Below are positions 49,891-59,180 of a DNA stretch of 64,000 bases, one piece after another. Below the pieces are notes generated by a model that was given only the letters and a program-made list of their open reading frames with translations, made no database searches and was not told the origin of the DNA. The stretch is taken from NCBI GenBank assembly GCA_963825845.1, contig CAWGVL010000027.1:62001-126000 (forward strand), read 5' to 3'. The DNA is from DASQDN01 sp963825845 (GTDB lineage: Bacteria > Acidobacteriota > Terriglobia > Bryobacterales > Bryobacteraceae). Numbering within the stretch: the first letter of the stretch is position 1; each line of letters starts with the position of its first letter. Both the position numbers and the translations under genes were made by a program.

Positions 49891-52800
49891 CCAGGCTTCG
49901 CCGCGCCGGGCATACGTCTTTGTAGTAATCGCAGCGGAAGCAGTGATCGCCGGGGTTGAGCGGATATTCGAGCGAGCCTTGCGCCCCGATGAACGACCGC
50001 ACGTATTCGCGCGCGGCGTTCAGTTCAAGCGGTGACAAATCGATTTCAACCAGCTCATTCGGTCGAAGGAAGTGCAAGTAAGCGCGAGTCACGGGGCGTC
50101 CCGCAATCCGCTCCAGCGCGATGGCGTATAGCTGAAGCTGCAGACCGTACGCGTGCACACGACGAGGGTCAATCGGACTGCGGAGTTGGTCCGTCTTGTA
50201 GTCGACCAGGATCAGGTCGCGATTGTGCTCGAACCATAGATCGATCTGACCACGCAAAACGAGACCGTCTATCGCGATCAGGAAATCGTGCTCATGCTGT
50301 TTTCGTGTTGCCCGAAGCGCTTGTTTTCCGAGAGCGCTAGTGCGAAAGCGGTCGGCGAGTTCAACGGACTCGGCCGCTGGAGCTTCAACATACACTCCGG
50401 CGAGGATCTGGTGAACTTGCGTCCCGATCTCACTTGCTTCGAGTTCACCATTGTCGGGACGGGGCGAGTCGTCAATATTGACGAATGTGCGCGTACCTGC
50501 ATCCCAGCCGATATACCGGGACAAGTAATACTTTCTCGGGCATTGCGCATACACGCTGATGTCGGTGATGGACGCCGTAGAATCATGCTGGTCTTGCGGA
50601 GAAACGCGGTCGAGATAGACGTTCTCCGGGAGCACCGCGTCAGGTGGCGGCGCCTGCACGAGATCGGGCGCGGCATCTGCACGAATGACACGAACACGGC
50701 TGTCCGCCGGGTCCACGAGCTGCCGCGCGATTAACTGCGCCCAAGGACCGCCCTTCCGCTTATCGGTCAAGGAATACGACAGCACCGTATGATTCTTCGC
50801 GCGTGTCATGCCCACATAAAGCAACCGGTTCTCCTCGCCCGATTGCATTTGATTCGCGCGTTCCGTGTTTGCTTTATGCGCTATGTCGGCTACGCCTTTG
50901 CGGGTCGCCGGATCGCGCCATTTCACGCCGAGTCCATGCTGATGGGTATAGCCGACGATCGGCGTGCCATTGCCACGGTCGCGATGGAGGAACGGCAGGA
51001 ATACGACCGGGAACTCGAGGCCTTTCGACTTGTGAATCGTCATCAGCCGCACGGCATCACCGAAGTCCGGCGGAGGCGCCTCTGCGTCGGGAGATGCGTC
51101 GCGAATGTAATCCAAGGCGTCTGCGAGCGAGCCGGGCTGAGATTCATGGCGTGCGCGCAATGCCGCCATGAACTTCTCGACGTTTGCTCTTCCGCGAGAC
51201 GTCAGACCGCTCTCGTAATCACAATCGTCCAGAACCCGGCGAAGCAGTTGGTCAGGACTGACGCAGTTTCGAATCGCTCGAAGTTCGTCGATGATTTGCC
51301 AGTAGGCCGGGGGGCGATGTCGCACACCTTCGTAAAGGCTGCCGCTGCCTGAAGCCAGCAGAAGGATCTCTTCATCGGACACGCCGAACAACGGTGATCG
51401 CAGTAGGCCGGCTAACGCCACTTCATCTCTCGGGTTTACGAGTACGGTCAGAAGCAGAATAAGATCCCGAACTTCCCGCGTCTCGTAAAACGTCATGCCG
51501 CCGAGCACGAGTGAAGGAATCCGATACTCGTCCAACGCTTTCTGCAACTCGCCGAGAGCCATGTTCGCCCGCGTAAGAATCGCCATGTCGCGATACTGAA
51601 AGCGTCCGGCCAACTCGCAGATTTGTCGTGCCACCCACAGCGATTCAATGCGTTCGGCAGCTTCCGTGTTCTCGCCTGTGGCGATGATGATGTCCGTCGA
51701 CAGTTCCGATTGCGGAATGAAATCTGTGCGGCCGCTTGTGAGCTGGTGTTCTTCGATCCCCGCTGCAGGGCCTGCGAACGTCGTGTTAACGATCTCCAGG
51801 ACTTCAGGCCGGCTGCGATAGTTCGCACGCAACTCATCGATCGCTTTGTTTTGCGATTCAAGAGACTGACGATACGCTGCAAACAGCTCAGGCTCGGCGT
51901 ATCGGAACCCAAAGATGGACTGATTGACATCGCCGACAGCGAAGAACGAATCAGACCGGCGGATCAGGCCCATCAACCTCCATTGCAGGGGATTGGTGTC
52001 CTGCAACTCATCCATCAGGATGTGATCGAAACCCGCCTGGACTCGCTTCCGAAGCTCATGTTCGGAATCCAGAAGCTGAATCGCGAATTCTTCCAGGTCA
52101 TCGAAGTCCAGCACCGATTGCTCGCGCTTACGCTGCCGGTACGAGCGATCGATTGCTTCGAGGGATTCGATGATGAGGTCGCGCTCATCGCGGTAATACT
52201 CGATCAGCAGATGCGCTCTGAGTCGTTCCGCGATCTCACGCACGACAACCTGCGTTTCCCTTGCGACGCTATTCTTTGGAAGAAACGTCTTGTTGAAGTT
52301 TGCGCTTGACAGCAGTTGGAACCAGCGCACGGATGGTTGTAACGGCAGGTCCACCACTTCGCGACACCAGTCCAGGTATTCGGCGTGAACGTCCTTCGTC
52401 GGACGTAAGCCTTCGTTCAGGACGGAAGCGGCGATGTTACGCAAATCCTGATAAGGCGGAACTGCGTCGATCAACCGAGCTTGTCCGATCTCCGCACCCG
52501 CTATTCGCATTCCCTCGTAGATCGCAATCAGGGAAGCGGCGAGATCCGGTACCCATTGGCTTTCTTTTTCCGATACGGCTAGCGACCGCAGAAATCGACG
52601 CATCCGATCCGGCTGCTCGTTGTAGATGGATTCGAGCACTTCATCCGCGACTTGCCGCAGCAGCTTACCTGGTTGCTCCAGTACTTGAAACTGCGGATCG
52701 ATACCTGCAACAATCGCATTCTCGCGTAGAAGTCTTGCGCAGAAGCCATGGATGGTGGAGACATATGCGCGCTCGATCTGCTCCCGGATTTTGGGCGCGT

Positions 52801-53017
52801 GCGCGAATGCTCGAACCATCCGCTCCTTGATCTCCGTGGCCGCCTTGTCCGTAAACGTGATCGCGAGGATGCGCCCTGGATCCACGCCGCGTTGGTCAAC
52901 AAGCCATGTAAAGCGCTCGATGAGCACGCTGGTTTTACCTGACCCCGGCCCGGCGACGACGCAGACATCCTGGCCTAGACGATGGGCGGCACTAAGCTGC
53001 CGCTCGCTGAGACTCAT
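49868..53017 (-). CDS. addA: AddA-type UvrD helicase/exonuclease subunit
   Basis: Intact; 1049 aa from ATG 53017, in the ATGA overlap with the upstream addB-like gene. Helicase motifs: Walker A AGPGSGKTS (about residue 25), DELQDTNPLQW (II), GDVNQSIFGFRYAE (III), MTIHKSKGLEFPVVFLPF and YVGMTRAKNH (V/VI). The C terminus is a PD-(D/E)xK nuclease (LILVDYKTD) with Cys residues in HCFRCDYYKDVCPARR plus a Cys in QCPRKYYLSRY, which together could hold an iron-sulfur cluster. It starts homologous recombination by resecting DNA ends together with AddB. Confidence 0.92.
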   Translation of the reverse strand: MSLSERQLSAAHRLGQDVCVVAGPGSGKTSVLIERFTWLVDQRGVDPGRILAITFTDKAATEIKERMVRAFAHAPKIREQIERAYVSTIHGFCARLLRENAIVAGIDPQFQVLEQPGKLLRQVADEVLESIYNEQPDRMRRFLRSLAVSEKESQWVPDLAASLIAIYEGMRIAGAEIGQARLIDAVPPYQDLRNIAASVLNEGLRPTKDVHAEYLDWCREVVDLPLQPSVRWFQLLSSANFNKTFLPKNSVARETQVVVREIAERLRAHLLIEYYRDERDLIIESLEAIDRSYRQRKREQSVLDFDDLEEFAIQLLDSEHELRKRVQAGFDHILMDELQDTNPLQWRLMGLIRRSDSFFAVGDVNQSIFGFRYAEPELFAAYRQSLESQNKAIDELRANYRSRPEVLEIVNTTFAGPAAGIEEHQLTSGRTDFIPQSELSTDIIIATGENTEAAERIESLWVARQICELAGRFQYRDMAILTRANMALGELQKALDEYRIPSLVLGGMTFYETREVRDLILLLTVLVNPRDEVALAGLLRSPLFGVSDEEILLLASGSGSLYEGVRHRPPAYWQIIDELRAIRNCVSPDQLLRRVLDDCDYESGLTSRGRANVEKFMAALRARHESQPGSLADALDYIRDASPDAEAPPPDFGDAVRLMTIHKSKGLEFPVVFLPFLHRDRGNGTPIVGYTHQHGLGVKWRDPATRKGVADIAHKANTERANQMQSGEENRLLYVGMTRAKNHTVLSYSLTDKRKGGPWAQLIARQLVDPADSRVRVIRADAAPDLVQAPPPDAVLPENVYLDRVSPQDQHDSTASITDISVYAQCPRKYYLSRYIGWDAGTRTFVNIDDSPRPDNGELEASEIGTQVHQILAGVYVEAPAAESVELADRFRTSALGKQALRATRKQHEHDFLIAIDGLVLRGQIDLWFEHNRDLILVDYKTDQLRSPIDPRRVHAYGLQLQLYAIALERIAGRPVTRAYLHFLRPNELVEIDLSPLELNAAREYVRSFIGAQGSLEYPLNPGDHCFRCDYYKDVCPARRSLAIAVSRS

Positions 53018-55692
53018 TGGCCTGCCTTCTTCGCCTGCTCCATCGCGGCTACTTCGTACCGGCACGCATTGGCATAGTCACAGAAATCGCACTTCATCTC
53101 ATCGGCGGGCTTCGGATCGATGCGGCCTGCGCGGATCTCAGCGATCGCGGTCAGCGAATCCGCACGAGCCTGTTGCATCACTTGCACGAGCTGTTCCGGC
53201 TCGCAAGCCTGGTTGATATCGGGGTAATGAGGCGATATCATCCAGCCGGCAAAGTGTACGTCCCGCTTCATCCCGCAATACACCATGCCTGCGGGACGAT
53301 ACCCCAGGCTTTCTGCGGCGAGCAGGTATAACCCGCCTTGTACGGATGTCTTTTCCTGGTGACCTTTCTTGACGCGATCGGTGCTCTGCTTGCTGCGGTA
53401 CTTATAGTCGATGACAGTGGCGTTGCCGCGACTGTCCACCTCGATGCGGTCGACTTTGCCTTTCAGGAATATCCCGTCTTCGACCTCGAGGGTGAATGGT
53501 TCTTCGTACAGCGAGGTAATGCCCCGCGCAAGACGTGAATCGGTCTCCATCATCTCCAGATTGTGGAGGAGTTCCAAACGCACCGCCTCAGTCCGGTATC
53601 CTTCCGGAACATTGGAGGCCCGGCACAACTCGTCGAAGACCCCGTCAAAAACATCCGCGATCCGCTTCCGCTCACGGTGCGACAGTTCGAGGACGCGATG
53701 GACGACGTTCCCTTGTACTAGTGCGTTCAGACGTTCCCAGGGCTCCTGCGGACGACCATTCAGACGCAGCGTTCTGTGCGCAAAGAACTGATATGGACAC
53801 TGCAGATACGTCTCGATTCCCGTTGGGGAAAAATGCTTGTGCCGGGAGGCCAGGTCGTGGCGGCCCTGCTCGGTTGCGAGAAACGGTAGAGGCTCTTGCC
53901 CACGCTCTCGCTCCGGTGTTGGCCGAACGTCAGCCGCCCGATCCTCAACGAAGGGCTTAGCATGCTGTAGAAAGAACGATGGCAGGTTTGCCTCGCCCTT
54001 CGCATTCAGCTTCGGATAGCTGAGGACGACGGCTTCCGTTCCGCGAGATAAAGCCAGGTCGAAAAGGAACCGCTCGTCAGCCTGCCTTTGCACGCTTGTC
54101 CGCAGTTGAATACCCTGAGATTGCAGAATGCGGCGCAGAGGATCGGGCAGGATCGCGTCTTCGCTTTGATACTTCGGGAACTCTTTCTCGAGGAGGCCGC
54201 AAACGAAAAGGACCGGCAGACTCCACTGCCGGGCTTCGAAGGCATCGATGACATGCACTACATCGCGGCGGTGGTCCGGGACGCGCAGCTCCGAAGAGGC
54301 AAGCATCGTTTCAACGGCATTCCAGAAGGACTTGCAGCCGACCGGAGTCCCTGCATCGAGCACGGTTGCAGCAGCATCGCACGCGGCTTCGAATCCATCG
54401 AGCGCCGCCGCGTGCGACCGCCATAGCAACGCCAACTCATGCGAGCAGCGGTCCTGCAGATCCGATAGAAAGAAGAATGATCGGAGAACGCGGAACCGAT
54501 CCGCCCACGTCGTCGGAAATGCCTTCCCGGTTGTCCATGGTGTCAGCGAATCGAGTTGATCGAGAACAGGCGTAAGATTGGCGCCGGCGATTTCGCGGAG
54601 TAGGTCCAGACCACTTCCGGGCGCGCGGCGGAGTACCTCAAACTCGAACGCGTCGCCCGTGCTGCCAGCCTCTAACCGCGACCCCGGAAGCCGCAGCGCG
54701 GAAACGGTCGCGACGTGGTCCCAGCCGCTGAGGAGCGCGGCCATCAAGCCGCGGAAGTATCGAACGGCGGGCGCGTCCGCAAGGGGCGACGAGAAGTAGA
54801 ATCGCGAAGGAATCCGGAACCGCTCGAACGCCGAACGAAGCGCAGGGACGTAGGTGGCTTCGCTTCGAACGAGGACGCCCATCTCGCGCCACGGGCGGCC
54901 ATTCTCATGAGCCTTGACAATCCGTCGGGAGATCTCCGAGACTTCAGCATCCAGGGTGGGCGCTACACACACAGTCCGATTGAATGGCAGAGGAGCGGCC
55001 TCAAGCTTTTCAATGCCTTCGATGAGATCGGAAAGCGAGTCGATTGTCGGCTGAGCGCCCGCCCATTCGGCAAGCCCGATCGTAAGCGTCACAAAAGGAG
55101 CCAGCGCTCGGATGACGTTCTGCTCGGGAGCGGTGAAAGAGTAGAAGCCCGCGAATATTAATTCGTCAATTCCCGGGCAACCATTCTCAGCGATCTGGGC
55201 CGCGGCCTGCTTCAACTGCGATGCGCGAAGATGCAGATTCCGCTGTTTCAGCGCGAGGAGAACATTCTCGTAAACCCGCACCAGATCGGGTTCGACTCCG
55301 CATCGGGCCAAATCCTCCAAAGATCCGCCGGCCGATGAAAACTCCTCGACTACGTGGACGATCGAAGCTCGAAATCCGGCAAAATCCCGGACCGCGGCGT
55401 ATCGGTTCAAAGATGTCTGCGCCAGGACGTCGGCAACAATGATCTCCAGCGCTCCCGACGTGACGCCGGGCGCCGACCCGCTGTATGGTTCGACGAACTT
55501 GGTGAATGTCGATACGAGCGAGGGCTTAAAGACAAAGCCTTCGCGGGCCAGTTCGTTGCGAAGATGCTCGCCCATGGTCGCGGTCGGTACGATCAGGCGG
55601 CACGCTTCGCTCTTCGCGCGTAGCGCATCGCGAAGCCGAGACAAGCAGGCTGTAGTCTTGCCGGACCCGGGGGGGCCGAGAATCAATTGCAT
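53014..55692 (-). CDS. addB: AddB-like inactivated-helicase/nuclease subunit
   Basis: Intact 892 aa. N-terminal Walker A MQLILGPPGSGKTTACLSRL; the rest of the helicase part is degenerate, as usual for AddB. C-terminal nuclease: ATVIDYKYRSKQ (D-Y-K) and four Cys: one in YLQCPYQFFAHR and three in CDFCDYANACRYE, the iron-sulfur staple of AddB. With AddA it forms the double-strand-break resection nuclease. Two tight dyads with a repeated CCTACAG lie just upstream of the start. Confidence 0.9.
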   Translation of the reverse strand: MQLILGPPGSGKTTACLSRLRDALRAKSEACRLIVPTATMGEHLRNELAREGFVFKPSLVSTFTKFVEPYSGSAPGVTSGALEIIVADVLAQTSLNRYAAVRDFAGFRASIVHVVEEFSSAGGSLEDLARCGVEPDLVRVYENVLLALKQRNLHLRASQLKQAAAQIAENGCPGIDELIFAGFYSFTAPEQNVIRALAPFVTLTIGLAEWAGAQPTIDSLSDLIEGIEKLEAAPLPFNRTVCVAPTLDAEVSEISRRIVKAHENGRPWREMGVLVRSEATYVPALRSAFERFRIPSRFYFSSPLADAPAVRYFRGLMAALLSGWDHVATVSALRLPGSRLEAGSTGDAFEFEVLRRAPGSGLDLLREIAGANLTPVLDQLDSLTPWTTGKAFPTTWADRFRVLRSFFFLSDLQDRCSHELALLWRSHAAALDGFEAACDAAATVLDAGTPVGCKSFWNAVETMLASSELRVPDHRRDVVHVIDAFEARQWSLPVLFVCGLLEKEFPKYQSEDAILPDPLRRILQSQGIQLRTSVQRQADERFLFDLALSRGTEAVVLSYPKLNAKGEANLPSFFLQHAKPFVEDRAADVRPTPERERGQEPLPFLATEQGRHDLASRHKHFSPTGIETYLQCPYQFFAHRTLRLNGRPQEPWERLNALVQGNVVHRVLELSHRERKRIADVFDGVFDELCRASNVPEGYRTEAVRLELLHNLEMMETDSRLARGITSLYEEPFTLEVEDGIFLKGKVDRIEVDSRGNATVIDYKYRSKQSTDRVKKGHQEKTSVQGGLYLLAAESLGYRPAGMVYCGMKRDVHFAGWMISPHYPDINQACEPEQLVQVMQQARADSLTAIAEIRAGRIDPKPADEMKCDFCDYANACRYEVAAMEQAKKAGQ

Positions 55693-55700
55693 GGGCTAGG

Positions 55701-55736
55701 CCTACAGTATACCTGTAGGACGCCCTACAGTAGGGC
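55701..55736. repeat. Two tandem dyads sharing CCTACAG upstream of addB
   Basis: CCTACAG-TATAC-CTGTAGG (55701-55719) is a perfect 7-bp inverted repeat; GCCCTA-CAG-TAGGGC (55722-55736) is a second dyad. CCTACAGTA occurs in both (55701, 55724). They lie 9-45 nt before the addB ATG. Could be an operator or a stem-loop leader; not a known box (it is not the SOS box). Confidence 0.5.
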
Positions 55737-55745
55737 CAGCAGAGG

Positions 55746-56048
55746 TTAGTTTGCGATTGCCTCGAGCATGCTGCTGACGCGCAAAGCCGACGAATCGAAG
55801 CCAAAACTCCGGAGAGCATCGCGCACCTCATACAGGTGCCGTTCGTACGCCGGAAATTCAACGATGGTCGGGAGACCGTGATAGATCTGCGGATTAATCG
55901 GGAACGGCACGCTCGCAAGACACTCGAGTAAATCTTCCAGCAGACGGGGCTCGGTGCTGATTTGCACCTGGATCAGTTCCCCCTCGCTGCCGGACAACGG
56001 CGCGTGCGCGGGCAAACTCGTCGGCCAAACGCTCATAGATTCCTCCAT
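55746..56048 (-). CDS. Unknown small acidic protein
   Basis: Intact 100 aa. No signal or membrane segment. Text such as IQVQISTEPRLLEDLLECLA and PTIVEFPAYERHLYEVRDAL suggests an alpha/beta ferredoxin-like (ACT-like) fold, which would fit a small regulatory or subunit protein. I do not recognise the family. It lies upstream of addB on the same strand, gap 53 nt including the tandem dyads. Confidence 0.6.
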   Translation of the reverse strand: MEESMSVWPTSLPAHAPLSGSEGELIQVQISTEPRLLEDLLECLASVPFPINPQIYHGLPTIVEFPAYERHLYEVRDALRSFGFDSSALRVSSMLEAIAN

Positions 56049-56059
56049 GGCGGACGGCC

Positions 56060-56096
56060 CAAAAGGAAAAACCCTGGACGGGGAGTCGCAGGGTTT
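56060..56096 (-). terminator. Terminator for the cytochrome/beta-propeller transcript
   Basis: On the minus strand AAACCCTG and CAGGGTTT form a perfect 8-bp stem with a 12-nt loop, followed by a T-rich run (TTTTTCCTTTT). It lies about 140 nt past the cytochrome gene stop and before the ATG of the small unknown gene (56048). Together with weaker flanks it explains the 187-nt gap. Confidence 0.75.
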
Positions 56097-56235
56097 GAAA
56101 TTCTCGGAGACCGACTCGCCTTTAGCACTTTTTTACGTGGTTGCAATTAGCTCGAACTCGGTTGCGCCAAGCTCTAAATCGATCCACGTTTACGCCTTCA
56201 GAATAGCACTACCCGCATTTGGAGGCAAGAACTTT

Positions 56236-56601
56236 CTAGGGGGCGCGCCGCAGCTTCGAACCCCATGGAACTCCCCGCCTTACCCACTCACTTAAGGTTG
56301 CGATGTCCTTGTCCGACAGCTTCGGGCCAGGCGGCATCTTGACGTCTCCGTCGTGTTGAATCGCCCGCACAAGCAGGCTTTCTTCGGGGTTCCCGGGCAC
56401 AACAACGGGCTTCTTGAACAGGCTTCCACGATCCTGGAAAGATAACCCGCCGTCGTTGAGTTCATCGCTGTGACAACCGAGACATCGCTTCGTTAATATC
56501 GGCGCTACACGTTTGTCAAAGAAATCGGCGTCCTTCTTCGAGACATCCTTCGCGAACGACAGCGCGGTTGTGCCGACCAACCCCAAAACAACAGCACGCA
56601 C
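56236..56601 (-). CDS. Exported c-type cytochrome (PSCyt1-like)
   Basis: Intact 121 aa from GTG 56601. Signal peptide (VVLGLVGTTALSFA). One heme-binding CLGCH (residues about 41-45) in ILTKRCLGCHSDELNDGGLS, and a distal Met in DVKMPPGPKLSD. This is the short Planctomycetes/Acidobacteria-type cytochrome found fused to or beside beta-propeller or DUF1549 proteins. It may accept electrons in the periplasm. It starts 1 nt after the stop of the beta-propeller gene, so they form an operon. Confidence 0.88.
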   Translation of the reverse strand: MRAVVLGLVGTTALSFAKDVSKKDADFFDKRVAPILTKRCLGCHSDELNDGGLSFQDRGSLFKKPVVVPGNPEESLLVRAIQHDGDVKMPPGPKLSDKDIATLSEWVRRGVPWGSKLRRAP

Positions 56602-56602
56602 G

Positions 56603-57716
56603 CTATCGCTTCGTCCCTACGCCGAACTGATTCCCTGCTGCGACAACCTTGTTATTTGCAACCACAAGCTCGAGCATCTTCTCACTTTGAACATCGCGAC
56701 CGGCTTCGTCACGAAGAGCGGCTACGATCTTCTTACTGGAAGCCTCGATAATTTCGCCTGTTGACGAATACGCAAAGCGCCCGTCAATGCTGAAGCTGAT
56801 CCATCCTGGTGAATCCCGCAGCTTGATACTCACGCCCTGCTTCGGCGGCATAAGGGTCGCATCGAACACGTGCGCCGCATTGTTGGCGCCATCGACAACC
56901 CAAAGTTCTTTTTCGTCAGGTGTCAAGGCGATCCCGTGGCTGGGACACCCGTGCCGTTTGACGGGCCCCTGCTTGTATCCTTCCACCTCGACGCGATGCA
57001 GCTTCTTTCCCGTCTTGATATCGCCCACCTCGAATCCCAGCAGGCCATTGATGTTGACGAAGCAGAGCGTGTCGCTGCCATTGACCGTGAATGGGCGGAT
57101 AACGTTCGAGAATGGACCGACCGTCGTAACCACCTTATGAGTCTTGGTGTCGGCTACCGAAAGGTTAGGTGACTTCAGTCCGGCAAGATAACAACGTTTG
57201 CCATCAACAGAATACACCGTGTTATGGGATCCCGATTTGGTCTCGATCGTAGTGATGACCTTTCCATCGTCCGCGCTTACAACGTGCCAATTCGGACCCT
57301 CGAATTGGGGTGTGTAGAGGAGTTTTCCGTCGGGTGAGATCGCCATGCGATCACATCCGCCTTCAAAGGTATTGTCCCAAAGCTTCTTGCCGGTTAGAGC
57401 ATCGAGCGCCATCATGCGATTGATGGTGGTGACGAAGATGCGTCCTGACTTCGCGCTGGCGGCCACGCCTTTTACGTTCTCCGGCTTCTGGCCTTCAGGG
57501 ACATCCCAGGTCGGAATCCTCTTCACGAACTTGTACCCATCTTCGATGTCGAAAACCGTGATGCCGACGCCGCCATGCTCAACGTAATTGCGAATGCCGG
57601 GGTTGGCGACGTACAGCAGATGCCTGCCTTTCGTATCCTTCACGTCGGCGCGCAGCAATGAGGATGGCGGAGGCGATAAGACTTTTGACGAAAGATCTCC
57701 GGTGAAGCGTGCTCAT
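56603..57716 (-). CDS. Tat-exported YVTN/YncE-like beta-propeller protein (one frameshift)
   Basis: About 370 aa. ATG 57716 opens a Tat signal (HRRSFVKSLIASAILIAA); one frame change near 57660 leads to the mature part, which starts ADVKDTKGRHLLYVANPG. Repeats of the propeller type (RIFVTTINRMMALDALTGKK, RMAISPDGKLLYTPQ, GIALTPDEKELWVVDGANN, GWISFSIDGRFAYSSTG). Such proteins bind ligands or metals, or act with the neighbouring cytochrome as a dehydrogenase-like unit; no active site is seen. Together with the cytochrome this is a two-gene operon. Confidence 0.8.
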
Positions 57717-57753
57717 AGGATTTCAGGCAACGCCATGATATCCCAAATCATGG

Positions 57754-58512
57754 TCATAGTTCGACGCGGTCCATCGCGAGGAATTCCTGGATGTGCGGAT
57801 GGTCGGATTTGTCCAGGTCGGCAACAGACCCAAAGAAGATCACGCGACTGTCGAATAGAAATACGACCTTGTCTGCCACTTTGCGCATCAAATCGAGATC
57901 GTGGGTGACGACGACAGACGTGAGTTGTAACTGTTGCTTGAGGCGTAACATCAGGTTCCCAAGATGGTCCGACATGATGGGATCCACCATGGTGGTTGGC
58001 TCATCGTACAGAACGCATTCCGGCTGAGCGGCCAGAGCCCGCGCTATCGCGACTGCCCGTTTGTAGCCGGTCGACAGATCTGCCGGATACGAATCGCGCT
58101 CCTCTGCCAAGCCCACCATATTGAGCAGTCCACTAACGACGTCTTCTTTGTTTTCTTCGTCGTAGTCGTCACGAAGTTCCAGGGAAAACAGTATATTTTC
58201 CCCGACGGTCAAGGAGTCGAAAAGCGCCCCGTTCTGGAAGACCATCGTTACTTTTTTCCTGATCTGACGCAATTGGGCCTCAGTGTAATGAGTAATGTCC
58301 TGGTAAGAAACGATCACTTGGCCCGAATCGGGATGGTGGAAGCCCATGATGTGAGCGAGCGTTACGGATTTCCCTACGCCGCTACGCCCGATGATTGCCA
58401 CCGTTTCCCCGGCATCGACGTAGAAGGTGCAATCGACTAAAACAGGTCTGTCGAACGTCTTAGATACTTGACGGAACTCAATGTAATGGGGGAACTGCTC
58501 CTGGGAGGACAA
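57754..58512 (-). CDS. MlaF-like ABC transporter ATPase
   Basis: Intact 252 aa from TTG 58512. Walker A GRSGVGKSVTLAHI, Q-loop FQNGALFDSLTVGENI, signature region DLSTGYKRAVAIARALA (LSTGY instead of LSGGQ), Walker B CVLYDEPTTMVDP, H-loop VTHDLD. The text GALFDSLTV and the degenerate signature are as in MlaF/Ttg2A, the ATPase for phospholipid transport between the membranes. No MlaE, D or other partner is nearby. It starts 3 nt after the mobA stop. Confidence 0.88.
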   Translation of the reverse strand: MSSQEQFPHYIEFRQVSKTFDRPVLVDCTFYVDAGETVAIIGRSGVGKSVTLAHIMGFHHPDSGQVIVSYQDITHYTEAQLRQIRKKVTMVFQNGALFDSLTVGENILFSLELRDDYDEENKEDVVSGLLNMVGLAEERDSYPADLSTGYKRAVAIARALAAQPECVLYDEPTTMVDPIMSDHLGNLMLRLKQQLQLTSVVVTHDLDLMRKVADKVVFLFDSRVIFFGSVADLDKSDHPHIQEFLAMDRVEL

Positions 58513-58515
58513 CGA

Positions 58516-59101
58516 TCAGGCCTCCCGCCTGGCATACGACGCCCAATCCTCAGGGGTGTTCACGTTTGCCGACCAGGCGGCCGACTCGACCGTCCAGAAC
58601 TCGGTATGCAGGTGACGTACAGCGGTCCGAAGGGCTGCCTCACCTCAATCAAGAGCAGCCGACAACACAGTAACGGCGTCTTTCCGGTAAACAGCGCACA
58701 TAACCTGCTCTTTTCCATCGGGTGTCACCGGCACGAGACATTGGACACTGGCCGCCCGAATGCGGCGCAGCATCGTTTCAAAAAAGTCGGTCCTTACACC
58801 GGGCAGGTCGCAGGCGCTCACGAGATTCCACGTCGACTTCGTCGAACGCAAGGCGCTCACGATTCCCGCAACCGGGCCGTGTCCAGGTCGTTCATCAGCA
58901 ATGATTTCATATCCGAGATGCCCGTACCGGTTCGAGTCCCCTCCAACGAGATAGACGCGATCCACAGCAGGAGCAAGCCGGCGCGGCTATGTGGCTGGCC
59001 AACGGCAGGCCATTGTAAGGCAACAGGGCTTTATCCGTGCCCATTCGGGAGCTTCGACCTCCGACAAGCACGAAGCCGGTCGTGTCCCTAAGCTCGACCA
59101 T
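58516..59101 (-). CDS. mobA: Molybdenum cofactor guanylyltransferase (two frameshifts)
   Basis: About 195 aa in three frames. N terminus TTGFVLVGGRSSRMGTDKALL is the GTP-binding GG-R-S-x-R-M-G-x-D-K block; IIADERPGHGPVAGIVSALR and LVSACDLPGV follow; the last part ends HTEFWTVESAAWSANVNTPE (shifted frame) at the TGA 58516. MobA adds GMP to molybdopterin to form the bis-MGD cofactor. It fits with modA in the same window, though 20 kb away. Intergenic region to the transglycosylase is 79 nt, divergent. Confidence 0.88.
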
Positions 59102-59180
59102 GAGAGAATAGTACCATTCGTTTCGGGTCAGCTATTTTGGTCACAGAGGAAATCTGAGATAATCAGGTGGAAACAAAGGC

